A stretch of DNA of 64,000 bases from an uncultured Craurococcus sp. (GTDB lineage Bacteria; Pseudomonadota; Alphaproteobacteria; Acetobacterales; Acetobacteraceae). Positions within the stretch are counted from its first letter, which is position 1; every line of letters starts with the position of its first letter. The stretch covers positions 1 to 64,000 of the forward strand of contig CADCTD010000007.1 of assembly GCA_902805545.1 (NCBI GenBank), read 5' to 3'. The position numbers and the translations under genes were made by a program. The notes beneath the pieces were generated by a model, which was not told where the DNA came from, ran no database searches, and saw nothing but the letters and a program-made list of their open reading frames with translations. Below are positions 53,732 to 62,386 of this stretch, in pieces.

Positions 53732-55876
53732 CTAGTTCGGCTCCTGCAGGAGGCGGAGGGTCACCCTCCCCTCCCCTTCCGTCACCTCGGCGGCGATCTG
53801 CCGGGCGAGCGCCTTCACCACCGTCTGGCCCAGCCCTGGCTTGCCGCCGCAGCCCACGCTGCCGCCATGGCCTTCGACCTCGGCCAGGATGGCGTCACCG
53901 TCGAGCCGGGCGGAGAGCTGCACCGGGCCGCCATGCCGCAGCGCCTGGGTCACCAGCTCCGACAGGATGAGGGCGAGCGGGATGGCGCGCTCCGCATCGA
54001 GGGTCAGCGCCTCAGGCGCCGCCGTGCGGATATCCGCGGCCGGGTGATGCACCGCCGCGCCGGCCGCCAGCTCGCGCAGCATGTCGGAGAGGCGGATGTT
54101 GCGGAAATCCGGGCTTTGCTGCAGGGCGCGATGCGCCTCGGCCACGGCCTGGACGCGGGCGGTCGCGGCCTCCAGCGCCTCGCGCGCCGCCGGCTCCTCC
54201 ACCCGCCCGGCCTGGAGGCGCAGCAGGGCGGCGACGAGTTGCAGGCTGTTCTTGATACGGTGGTCGGCCTCGCGCGCCAGCTGCTCGCGGGCGGCGAGCG
54301 CCTCGCGCAGCCGGTCCTCGGCGATGTGGCGCTCCTCGGTATCGGTGCAGGTGCCGACCCAATGGCGGACCAGGCCCGCGGCGTTGCAGACCGGGGCGGC
54401 CTTGACCCGGTGCCAGCGATAGCGGCCCTCGCGGTCGCGCAGCCTGGCGTCCACGTCGTAGTCCCGGCCCTCGCTGCGTGCCGTGGCCCAGGCGGCGGCG
54501 AGGCCCGCGCGGTCCTCCGGATGCACCAGATCGGCCCAGCCGCCGCCGCGGAGCCGGTCGAGGTCGAGGCCGGTCAGCTCCCTCCAGCGGGAGTTGACGT
54601 AGTCCGGCTCGCCATTCGCATCGGTCTGCCAGACGAGATGCGGCATCGCCTCGGCCAGGGTGCGGAAGCGCGCCTCGCTGTCGCGCAGCGCCCGCTCGGT
54701 CCGCTTGCGCGCGTCGATGTCGGTGTTGACGCCGAGCCATTCGACGATGCGGCCGGCGGCGTCGCGCAACGGCGCGGCGCGGGCCGCGGTCCAGCGCCAG
54801 CGGCCTTGCGGAGCGCGCAGGCGGTACTCCACCTCGTAGCTGCCGCCGGTGGCGACGGCCTCCATCCAGCGCTCCTGCACCCGGCCGCGATCCTCGGGAT
54901 GCAGCGCCTGCAGCCAGCCCCAGCCGGCGGATTGCGCCGGCGTCTGGCCGGTGAGCGGTGCCCAGCCGCCCATGCTGACGATCGTGCCATCCGCCGCCGC
55001 GGTCCAGACCGCGAGCGCCCCGGCCTCGACCAGGGCGCGGTAGCGGGCATCGAGGGCGATGCCGGTCTCCGGCGGATCGGTCCAGGCGAGGATGCCGCCG
55101 GCGATGCGGCCGGCAGGGTCGCGCACCAGGGCTGCGCTGCATTGCAGGCTGCGCTCGGCGCCATCCCAGGCGCGCAGGACCCAAGGCTCGCGGGCGACCG
55201 CCTCGCCCTCGGCCAGGGCGCGGGCAAGAGGCAGCTCCGCCGGCCCGGCAGGCGGATGGCCATCGGGGCGAAGGATCGTCCAGCCCATCGCCGAGGCGCC
55301 GCCGGCCAGCAGCTCCGCCGCCTCCCGGCCGGAGGAGACGAGGCCATGGCGGCTGAGGCGGCGCACCTCCCCCTCCGCCCCGGCGATGGCGAGGCCGAGC
55401 GGCGCATGCTCCAGAACCGCATCGAGCACGGCGGCGGCGGCCTCGGCCTTGCGCAGCCGGCCGCGCAGCGCGGTCACGTCGCGGAGCTGGACGAGGACGC
55501 CGGTGATGATGCCGTCGCGGGCGCGGATTGCCGAAGCCTCGACATCCCAGAGCCGGTCCGTGCCGCCGAAGGGCAGCGCCTTGCCCTCGGCGCGACAGGG
55601 CTGGCCGGTGGTGCGCACCAGGTCGAGCGGCGCGAGGTGCCCGCCCGTGGCCAGGGCGGGGAAGAGCTCGGCGGCCGGGCGGCATTCCAGCTCGGCACGG
55701 TCCTGGCCGCAGGCGGCGGCGAAGGCCGGGTTGGCATAGAGCAGGCGATGAGTCGGGCCAGCGACCACGGCAACCGGATGCGGCGCAAGCTCGGCGAAGC
55801 TGCGGATCGCATCGATATCGGGTGCCGCTCCTCTGCCTTCCTCTGGCACACTGCGCTCCTCAGGCCCAAGGCCCAT
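53732..55876 (-). CDS. Multi-PAS sensor histidine kinase (HisKA_2 / HWE type)
   Basis: A 714-residue soluble kinase with no membrane segment. Four PAS-like modules come first; the last two are PAS-PAC units with signature YEVEYRLRAPQGRWRWTAAR and GVNTDIDARKRTERALRDSE, then YDVDARLRDREGRYRWHRVK. The phosphoacceptor helix is EADHRIKNSLQLVAALLRLQ, typical of HisKA_2/HWE kinases, followed by a short ATPase domain with PLALILSELVTQALRHGG and GGKPGLGQTVVKAL. Such kinases often act on general stress or light and redox signals. No response regulator is adjacent. Its stop is convergent with aroKB. Confidence 0.9.
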   Translation of the reverse strand: MGLGPEERSVPEEGRGAAPDIDAIRSFAELAPHPVAVVAGPTHRLLYANPAFAAACGQDRAELECRPAAELFPALATGGHLAPLDLVRTTGQPCRAEGKALPFGGTDRLWDVEASAIRARDGIITGVLVQLRDVTALRGRLRKAEAAAAVLDAVLEHAPLGLAIAGAEGEVRRLSRHGLVSSGREAAELLAGGASAMGWTILRPDGHPPAGPAELPLARALAEGEAVAREPWVLRAWDGAERSLQCSAALVRDPAGRIAGGILAWTDPPETGIALDARYRALVEAGALAVWTAAADGTIVSMGGWAPLTGQTPAQSAGWGWLQALHPEDRGRVQERWMEAVATGGSYEVEYRLRAPQGRWRWTAARAAPLRDAAGRIVEWLGVNTDIDARKRTERALRDSEARFRTLAEAMPHLVWQTDANGEPDYVNSRWRELTGLDLDRLRGGGWADLVHPEDRAGLAAAWATARSEGRDYDVDARLRDREGRYRWHRVKAAPVCNAAGLVRHWVGTCTDTEERHIAEDRLREALAAREQLAREADHRIKNSLQLVAALLRLQAGRVEEPAAREALEAATARVQAVAEAHRALQQSPDFRNIRLSDMLRELAAGAAVHHPAADIRTAAPEALTLDAERAIPLALILSELVTQALRHGGPVQLSARLDGDAILAEVEGHGGSVGCGGKPGLGQTVVKALARQIAAEVTEGEGRVTLRLLQEPN

Positions 55877-55980
55877 CGCTGGCGCATCCTAGGCCCTGCG
55901 CCGGTAGGGCGCGATGCCTATGCCGGCGCATCGGATCAAAGCCACGGGAGCCCAAGCCGGGCGAGGGAACTGCCCGACGA

Positions 55981-58900
55981 CTACACCGAGAAGTATTTCG
56001 CGCGCGGGTGGTGCAGCACGATCGCGCTGGTCGATTGCTCCGGATGAAGCTGCCACTCATCGCTGATCGAAACGCCGATGCGCTCCGCCCCGAGCAGCGT
56101 CAGCAAGGGCGCCTGGTCCTCGAGCCGCGGGCAGGCGGGATAGCCGAAGGAGTAGCGTCCGCCGCGGTAGCCCTGCTGCAACATTTTGTCCATGTCGCGG
56201 TCGTCGTCGCCGGCGAAGCCCCATTCGGCGCGGATGCGCTTGTGTACGTATTCCGCCATGGCCTCCGCCATCTCGACGCTGAGGCCGTGCAGGTAGAGGT
56301 AGTCCTGATAGCGGTTGTCCTCGAACCAGACGCGCGCCACGTCGCTCGCCTTCTGCCCGACGGTGACGACCTGCAGGCCGATGACGTCGCGCCGCTCAGG
56401 CCCGTCGCCGATGTCGCGGATGAAATCGGCGATGCATTCGCCGTCCTGCTTGGGCTGGCGCGGCAGGGTGAAGCGGCAGGCCTCCGTCACGCCATCCTCC
56501 TCGAAGAGGATGAGGTCATTGCCGGCGCCGGCGCATTTCCAGTAGCCGTAGATCGCCTGTGGCCGGAGGATCTCCTCCGCCTCGGTCAGGGCCAGCATGC
56601 GCTTGAGGACGGGGCGCAGCTCCTGCTTCGCCCAGCCGAGGAAGTCGTCGAGCGAGCGGCCCTGCTTCCGGAAGCCCCACTGGAATTGGTAGAGGCTGCG
56701 CTCGTTGATGAAGGGGATGATGGCCTTGGGCGCCGCCTCGATGACGCGGGCGCCCCAGAAGGGCGGCGCCGGCACCGGCTCCTCCGCGGTCAGGCGGCGG
56801 CGGCGCGCCTCGGCATAGGCGACATCGACCGGGGCGAAGCCACGCGGGTCGGCGGTGCCGAGGGTGCGGGCCTCGTTGCGGGGCTTGCCGCGGCGCTTCG
56901 ACTGGATGGCGGCGAGGTAGTCGTCGAAGCCGTTGCCCGTCACCTTGTCCATGAGGTGAAGGCCGTCGAAGGCATCCCGCGCATAGGCGACGCGGCCGGT
57001 CGGCTCGCCATTGGCATAGGCGCGGACGCAGTCGTCCTCGACATAGTTCCGTGTCAGCGCGGCGCCGCCGAGCAGCACCGGCACGTCGAGGCCGATGCGG
57101 CTCATCTCCTCGAGATTCTCGCGCATGACGACGGTCGACTTCACCAGCAGGCCGCTCATGCCGATGGCATGCGCCCGGTGCTCGCGAACGGCGGCGACCA
57201 TGTCGGCCAGCGGCACCTTGATGCCGAGATTGACCACGCGATAGCCGTTGTTGGTCAGGATGATGTCGACCAGGTTCTTGCCGATGTCATGCACATCGCC
57301 CTTCACCGTCGCGAGGACGATGGTGCCCTTCTCCTGGCCCTCGATCTTCTCCATGAAGGGCTCGAGATAGGCGACGGCGGCCTTCATCGTCTCCGCGCTC
57401 TGCAGCACGAAGGGCAGCTGCATCTTGCCGGCGCCGAAGAGCTCGCCCACCACCTTCATGCCGTCGAGCAGCACCTCGTTGATGATGTCGAGCGGCTTCA
57501 GCCCCTGGTCGAGGGCGGCTTGCAGCTCCTCGTTCAGCCCCTTGCGGTCGCCGTCGACGATGCGGTCCTTGAGGCGGCCCTCGACCGTCTCGGCCCGCAC
57601 CTTCTTGACGTTGTCCGCCGCCTTCCGGCCGGAGAAGATCTCGAGGAGCTTCTGCAGCGGGTCGTAGCCCTCCCGCCTGCGGTCGAAGATCAGGTCCTCG
57701 GCGACCTCCACCTCCTCCGGCGGGATGAGGTGCAGCGGCTTGATCTTTGACACATGGACGATGGCGCCGGTCATGCCGGCCTTCACCGCATGGTCGAGGA
57801 AGACGCTGTTCAGCACATGCCGCGCGGCCGGGTTGAGGCCGAAGCTGATGTTGGACAGGCCGAGGATGATCTGGATGTCAGGGAACTCGTCCCTGATCAT
57901 CCGGATGCCCTCCAGCGTCCACTGGCCGAGCTTGCGGTCATCCTCGTTGCCGGTGGCGACGGTGAAGGTCAGCGGGTCGATCAGCAGGTCGGACTGCGGC
58001 AGCCCATGCCTGTTGCAGGCGAAGTCGACCAGGCGGCGCGCGATGCGGAGCTTGTCCTCCGCCGTCTTCGCCATGCCGACCTCGTCGATGGTGAGCGCGA
58101 TGACGGCGGCGCCGAATTTCTTGGCGAGCACCAGGCGGTCCTGCGCCGCGCCCTCGCCATCCTCGAAATTGATAGAGTTGATGATCGGCTTGCCGCCGTG
58201 CAGCTTCAGCGCCGCCTCGATCACCGGCGTCTCGGTAGAGTCGATCACCAGGGGCGCGTTGACCGAGGAGGTGAAGCGGGTGACGACCTGATTCATCTCC
58301 GCCATCTCGTCGCGGCCGACGAAGGCGGTGCAGATATCGAGGCTGTTGGACCCCTCGCCCACCTGCTCGCGGCCCATGGCGACGCAGCCATCCCAGTCAT
58401 GCGCCGCCTGGCGCTCCCGCCAGGCCTTGGAGCCATTGGCGTTGCAGCGCTCGCCGATGGAGAAATAGGCATTCTCCTGCCGCAGCGAGACCGCGCCGTA
58501 GAGCGAGGCGACCGAGGGCACCCAGTGGTACTTGCGGGCGACCGGTGCCGGGCGCCAGGCATCGTGCCTGCGCAGCATGGCGTCGAGGGCCGCGATATGC
58601 GGGGTCGAGGTGCCGCAGCAGCCGCCGATCAGGTTCACCCCGTCCTCGCGGACGAAGCGCTCCATCCAGCTCGCCATCTCATCCGGCTGCAGGGGGTAGT
58701 GGGTCCTGCCGTCGACCAGCTCGGGCAGGCCGGCATTGGGCTGGACGCTGATCAGGCCAGGCCAGTTCTGGCTGAGCCAGCGGACATGCTCGGCCATCTC
58801 CTGAGGGCCGGTCGCGCAGTTGAGGCCCATCAGCGGCACGTCGAGCGCATGGGTGACGGTCGCCGCGGCGGCGATGTCGGGGCCGACCAGCAGCGTCCCC

Positions 58901-59487
58901 GTCGTCTCCACCGTCGCCTGGACGAAGACGGGGATCTCGACGCCGGCCTCGCGGATCGCGGCCTTCGCCGCGTTCACCGCGGCCTTGATGTAGAGCGTGT
59001 CCTGGTTGGTCTCGGTCAGCAGCGCATCGACGCCGCCGGCGATGAGGCCGCGGCACTGGTCGATGAGCGCCGCCTCCAGCCGGTCGTATTCGATATGGCC
59101 GAGCGAGGGCAGCTTGGTGCCCGGGCCGATATCGCCGATCACCCAGCGGTCCCGCCGGTCGGCGAAGGTCTCGGCCGCCTCGCGCGCCAGCTCGCCGGCC
59201 AGCTTGTTGATCTCGAAGGCGCGCTCGGTCAGCTCGAACTCGCCGAGGGTGATGGGCGAGCCACCGAAGCTGTTGGTCAGCACCATGTCGGCGCCGGCCT
59301 CGTAATAGCCGCGATGGATCTCGCGCACGAGGTCGGGGCGGGAGAGGTTCAGCACCTCGGTGCAGTTCTCCTTGCCCCAGTAATCCTTGTCGACATCGAG
59401 GGTGAGCGCCTGCACGCGGCTGCCCATGCCGCCGTCGCAGAGCAGCACGCGGTCGCGGAGCGCCTGGAGCAGGTGGGGACGGGGCAT
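55981..59487 (-). CDS. metH: Cobalamin-dependent methionine synthase
   Basis: A 1168-residue MetH with all four modules. Homocysteine domain (1-310): Zn ligands Cys224 (GLNCATG) and Cys290-Cys291 (GGCCGTS). Folate domain (about 340-610) opens ENAYFSIGERCNANGSKAW. B12 domain: His733 in GDVHDIGKN coordinates cobalt. AdoMet reactivation domain (about 880-1168) ends with GYPACPRLEDQAPLLTLLGA. It methylates homocysteine with methyl-tetrahydrofolate. Its start is 9 bases after the ArsR-methyltransferase regulator, so the two form an operon. Confidence 0.97.
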   Translation of the reverse strand: MPRPHLLQALRDRVLLCDGGMGSRVQALTLDVDKDYWGKENCTEVLNLSRPDLVREIHRGYYEAGADMVLTNSFGGSPITLGEFELTERAFEINKLAGELAREAAETFADRRDRWVIGDIGPGTKLPSLGHIEYDRLEAALIDQCRGLIAGGVDALLTETNQDTLYIKAAVNAAKAAIREAGVEIPVFVQATVETTGTLLVGPDIAAAATVTHALDVPLMGLNCATGPQEMAEHVRWLSQNWPGLISVQPNAGLPELVDGRTHYPLQPDEMASWMERFVREDGVNLIGGCCGTSTPHIAALDAMLRRHDAWRPAPVARKYHWVPSVASLYGAVSLRQENAYFSIGERCNANGSKAWRERQAAHDWDGCVAMGREQVGEGSNSLDICTAFVGRDEMAEMNQVVTRFTSSVNAPLVIDSTETPVIEAALKLHGGKPIINSINFEDGEGAAQDRLVLAKKFGAAVIALTIDEVGMAKTAEDKLRIARRLVDFACNRHGLPQSDLLIDPLTFTVATGNEDDRKLGQWTLEGIRMIRDEFPDIQIILGLSNISFGLNPAARHVLNSVFLDHAVKAGMTGAIVHVSKIKPLHLIPPEEVEVAEDLIFDRRREGYDPLQKLLEIFSGRKAADNVKKVRAETVEGRLKDRIVDGDRKGLNEELQAALDQGLKPLDIINEVLLDGMKVVGELFGAGKMQLPFVLQSAETMKAAVAYLEPFMEKIEGQEKGTIVLATVKGDVHDIGKNLVDIILTNNGYRVVNLGIKVPLADMVAAVREHRAHAIGMSGLLVKSTVVMRENLEEMSRIGLDVPVLLGGAALTRNYVEDDCVRAYANGEPTGRVAYARDAFDGLHLMDKVTGNGFDDYLAAIQSKRRGKPRNEARTLGTADPRGFAPVDVAYAEARRRRLTAEEPVPAPPFWGARVIEAAPKAIIPFINERSLYQFQWGFRKQGRSLDDFLGWAKQELRPVLKRMLALTEAEEILRPQAIYGYWKCAGAGNDLILFEEDGVTEACRFTLPRQPKQDGECIADFIRDIGDGPERRDVIGLQVVTVGQKASDVARVWFEDNRYQDYLYLHGLSVEMAEAMAEYVHKRIRAEWGFAGDDDRDMDKMLQQGYRGGRYSFGYPACPRLEDQAPLLTLLGAERIGVSISDEWQLHPEQSTSAIVLHHPRAKYFSV

Positions 59488-59496
59488 CGGTGATTC

Positions 59497-60462
59497 CTAG
59501 AAGGAGAGGGCCGGCAGGGCGGCGACGGGCACGGCGAGGCGGCGGGCCGGCCAGAGGCGGACGGCGAGCGGGCCGGGGATGGTGACGGGCGGCAGCGGGG
59601 CGCAGCCGGCGGGGCCGAGCCAGCCGGCAAGCAGGGCATCGTCGAAGCCGGGCCAGCGATGGGCGTGGCGGTCGAGCAGCTCCGCCCGGTCGTGCGGGGC
59701 GAGGTCGAGGATCACCAGCAGCCCGTCCGGGCGCAGCACGCGGGCGGCCTCGGCCAGCGCGGCGGCGGGGTCCTCGGCATAATGCAGGACCATCTGCATG
59801 GTTGCCAGGTCGAAGCCGGCATCGGGCAGCGGCAGGCGGTACATGTCGGCCTGGCGCACGGCGCAATGGGCGCCGAGGCCGCGCTCGGCGAGGCGGGCGC
59901 GGGCCAGGGCCAGCATGTCCCGGCTGGCATCGATGCCAAGGGCAGCGCCCGCGCGCGGGGCCAGCAGCTCCAGCAGCCGGCCGGTGCCGGTGCCGATATC
60001 GAGGATGCGGCCGATGCGCTCGGGCAGGGCGGCGAGCAGCGCGGCCTCGATCGCCTCCGCCGGCAGGCCGAGGGCGCGCATCTCGTCCCAGTCGGCGCCA
60101 TGGCGGCGGAAGGCGTCGGAGGCGATGCGGGCGCGCTCGGCGGCAAGGCGGGCGGCCTGGCGCCGGTCGGCGGCGAGCAGCGGGTCCTCCTCCGGCAGCC
60201 GGGCGAGGAGCTGGTGGACGATGCCGGCGCCGCCGGGGACCTGGAAATAGGCGTTGGCGCCCTCCGGCAGACGCTCCAGCAACCCGGCCTCGACCAGCAG
60301 CTTGAGGTGGCGGGACAGGCGCGGCTGGGACTGGCCGAGCACGGCGCAGAGATCGGAGACGCAGAAGGCCCCGCGGGCGCAAAGCGCCAGCAGCCGCAGG
60401 CGGGTCGGCTCGGCAGCGGCGCGCAGCTGGGCCAGAAGCTCATCCATGGCGCTGGATATCAC
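59497..60462 (-). CDS. ArsR family regulator fused to methyltransferase domain (SahR-like)
   Basis: A 321-residue protein. Residues about 5-95 are an ArsR winged helix (PTRLRLLALCARGAFCVSDL then CAVLGQSQPRLSRHLKLLVE). Residues about 120-320 are a class I methyltransferase fold with motif I ILDIGTGTGRLLELL and LGIDASRDMLALARARLAER. In proteobacteria ArsR proteins with this architecture are known as methionine-cycle repressors that respond to S-adenosylhomocysteine. It starts with GTG at 60462, preceded by AAGGAT that lies inside a palindromic operator, and is followed by metH. Autoregulation and control of metH are inferred. Confidence 0.88.
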   Translation of the reverse strand: MISSAMDELLAQLRAAAEPTRLRLLALCARGAFCVSDLCAVLGQSQPRLSRHLKLLVEAGLLERLPEGANAYFQVPGGAGIVHQLLARLPEEDPLLAADRRQAARLAAERARIASDAFRRHGADWDEMRALGLPAEAIEAALLAALPERIGRILDIGTGTGRLLELLAPRAGAALGIDASRDMLALARARLAERGLGAHCAVRQADMYRLPLPDAGFDLATMQMVLHYAEDPAAALAEAARVLRPDGLLVILDLAPHDRAELLDRHAHRWPGFDDALLAGWLGPAGCAPLPPVTIPGPLAVRLWPARRLAVPVAALPALSF

Positions 60463-60479
60463 ATAAAGATATCCTTATG
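60462..60479. promoter_or_regulatory. Palindromic operator of the ArsR-methyltransferase regulator
   Basis: CATAAAGATATCCTTATG is a near-perfect 18-bp palindrome (one mismatched pair) centred on GATATC. A second overlapping dyad, GGATATC (60454-60460) and GATATCC (60468-60474), is present. The site covers the regulator ribosome binding site and start and lies 24 bp upstream of the divergent gene at 60503, so it could control both. Confidence 0.6.
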
Positions 60480-60502
60480 TCTAGTGGCTGAAGGAGGCTG
60501 CC

Positions 60503-60865
60503 ATGGCCTGGACGCTCGATGCGCGCATCCCCCTGGTGCTGGTGGAGGACGAGGCGGGGCTGCAGGCCGCGCTCGCGGCCGGGCGGCCGGCGGCGGTGCT
60601 GGCGGAGGCCCCTACCCCCGCCCGCCCGGGGGTGGCGCAGGAGGCTTTCGAGGCCGCGGAGGCCCATGCCGCCGCCTGCGCCTGCTGCGCCGGCCGTCCC
60701 GCGGCGGCGGCGGCGCTGGACCGGCTGTTCCAGGCGCGGGTGCGCGGCCAATGCGCCTGGTTCGAGCAGGTGGTGGCGCTGGTTGGCAGCGCCGCCGGAC
60801 GGGCGCAGGTGCTGGCGGCCCTCGGCGGGGATGCGGTGACGGCGGCACGGTTCCGGCGGGGCTGA
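60503..60865 (+). CDS. Small protein with a CxCC motif, divergent from the metH regulator
   Basis: A 120-residue protein, MAWTLDARIPLVLVEDEAG onward, Ala-rich with a conserved-looking HAAACACCAGRPAAAAALDR and LFQARVRGQCAWFEQVVALV. His-x4-Cys-x-Cys-Cys suggests metal binding. No signal peptide or domain is recognised. AAGGAGG lies 6 bases before the ATG. It shares the operator region with the ArsR-methyltransferase gene, hinting at a link to methionine, cobalamin or metal use (inference). Confidence 0.7.
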   Translation: MAWTLDARIPLVLVEDEAGLQAALAAGRPAAVLAEAPTPARPGVAQEAFEAAEAHAAACACCAGRPAAAAALDRLFQARVRGQCAWFEQVVALVGSAAGRAQVLAALGGDAVTAARFRRG

Positions 60866-61296
60866 CCTCGGCGGGAGCGGGCTCGGCCCCGCCATCCGCG
60901 GACGGAACCGCTCCGGCTGGTTGCCTGGCCGCATGTCGGGGCCCTCGCGGCCCGCGATGCAGGCTTGAAGACGATCCAGACATCATGCCGCGTGATCCGC
61001 TCCCCACCGGTCCCGGTACAGGCGAGACTGTCGCCGCGATCGCCTGGCAGCATGGGTCGTGCGGCCGGGGCCGATCGCTTTCCCGCCCCGCCCGCGCGAC
61101 ATGACGGCCCCGGCAGGAGCCGCCGCGCCCGGCACCCTTGGCTTGCGGATGTTGTCGAATCCCGTGACCGGGCCGGATATGATGGAGACGAAGCGAATCG
61201 AAGCGGCTAAATTCACGAATGCGCAAGCAACATGAGGTTGATGGGCACCGCCCATGATAGTGCGCCGCCTCAAGCCGGCGCCGGGGGGAAGAGGTC
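60866..61296. other. Intergenic region, 431 bp
   Basis: Separates the CxCC protein gene from the TRAP binding protein gene on the same strand. It holds the hairpin element at 60874-60914, a short ATGGGC-ACC-GCCCAT hairpin near 61240 and a TATGAT box (61178-61183) that could be a -10 element, without a good -35. No convincing coding frame is seen. Confidence 0.5.
60874..60914. repeat. Second copy of the GGAGCGG/CCGCTCC hairpin element
   Basis: GGAGCGG (60874-60880) and CCGCTCC (60908-60914) are inverted, and the right arm extends as ACGGAACCGCTCC, the core of the hairpin at 4461-4506. Both lie in intergenic DNA. Confidence 0.45.
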
Positions 61297-61299
61297 GTG

Positions 61300-62385
61300 A
61301 TGGTTCTGCGCCGACGCATCCTGACCGGACGAGCATGTCGGCGCGCCGCCTGGATGGTTCTCGCCCTCCTGGCCCTGGCCCGCACCGTGCCGGCCCTGGC
61401 CGATGAGGCGCCGATCAGCCTGAAGATCGTCGGCGGCCTCGGCGGGGTCAGCCAGTACACCCGCTCCGAGATGCCCTTCTGGACCGGGCAGGTGCCGCAG
61501 CTCACCCGGGGCCGCGTCCGGGCGGAGATCGCCCCCTTCGACCGCAGCGGCATCCGCGGGCCGGAGATGCTGCCGCTCATGCGGCTCGGCGTGGTGCCCT
61601 TCGGCACGGTGCTGCTCTCCGTCTCGTCGAGCGACGAGCCGGAGATCAACGCCGTGGACCTGGCGGTGCTGAACCCCGACATCGCCACGCTCCGCCGCAC
61701 GGTGGGGCTGCTGCGACCGCGGCTCGAGACCCTGCTGAAGGAGCGCTTCAACGTCGTCCTGCTCGCCGTCTATACCTATCCGGCCCAGGTCGTGTTCTGC
61801 CGCCAGCCCTTCTCCGGCCTCGGCGACCTCAGCGGGCGGCGCGTCCGCGTCTCCTCGGTCGGGCAGAGCGAGCTGTTCGAGGCGCTGGGCGCCACCCCGG
61901 TGGTGATCCCCTTCGCGGGCATCCCGGCGGCGCTGCGCGACGGCATCGTCGAATGCGCGGTGACCGGCAGCCTCTCGGGCAACACGCTCGGCCTGCCAGG
62001 CATCGCCACCTATGTCTCCCGCCAGGCGATCAGCTGGGGCGTCTCCGTCTTCGCGGCCAATGCCGGCGCCTGGGCGGCCCTGCCGGAGGAGGTGCGGCGC
62101 CAGCTGCAGGCCGGCCTCGTCGACCTGCAGGAGCAGATCTGGCGCGCCGCGGAGCAGGAGACGGAGGAGGGTTTCGCCTGCAATGCCGGCCGGCCGGAAT
62201 GCGTCAACGGCACGCGTGGCCAGATGGTGGTGCTGGACGACGAGCCGCGCGACCGCCAGCGCCGCGCCCAGCTGCTGCGCGACGTGATCCTGCCGGGCTG
62301 GGTGCGCCGCTGCGGCAGCGACTGCGTCGAGACCTGGAACACCACCATGGCCCCGAGCCGGGGCATCCTGGCACGGCCCGAATAG
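61300..62385 (+). CDS. TRAP transporter substrate-binding protein (DctP family)
   Basis: A 361-residue exported DctP-type binding protein. The signal peptide ends PALADEAPISL. The mature fold shows SLKIVGGLGGVSQYTR, LGVVPFGTVLLSVSSS, and the DctP core LSGRRVRVSSVGQSELFEAL and GATPVVIPFAGIPAALRDGI then VECAVTGSLSG. It binds carboxylates for DctQM permeases, absent here. A GTG at 61297 is an alternative start 3 bases upstream. Its stop is one base before the sensor kinase ATG, so the two are coupled and the protein may serve as periplasmic sensor subunit for that kinase. Confidence 0.88.
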   Translation: MVLRRRILTGRACRRAAWMVLALLALARTVPALADEAPISLKIVGGLGGVSQYTRSEMPFWTGQVPQLTRGRVRAEIAPFDRSGIRGPEMLPLMRLGVVPFGTVLLSVSSSDEPEINAVDLAVLNPDIATLRRTVGLLRPRLETLLKERFNVVLLAVYTYPAQVVFCRQPFSGLGDLSGRRVRVSSVGQSELFEALGATPVVIPFAGIPAALRDGIVECAVTGSLSGNTLGLPGIATYVSRQAISWGVSVFAANAGAWAALPEEVRRQLQAGLVDLQEQIWRAAEQETEEGFACNAGRPECVNGTRGQMVVLDDEPRDRQRRAQLLRDVILPGWVRRCGSDCVETWNTTMAPSRGILARPE

Positions 62386-62386
62386 C

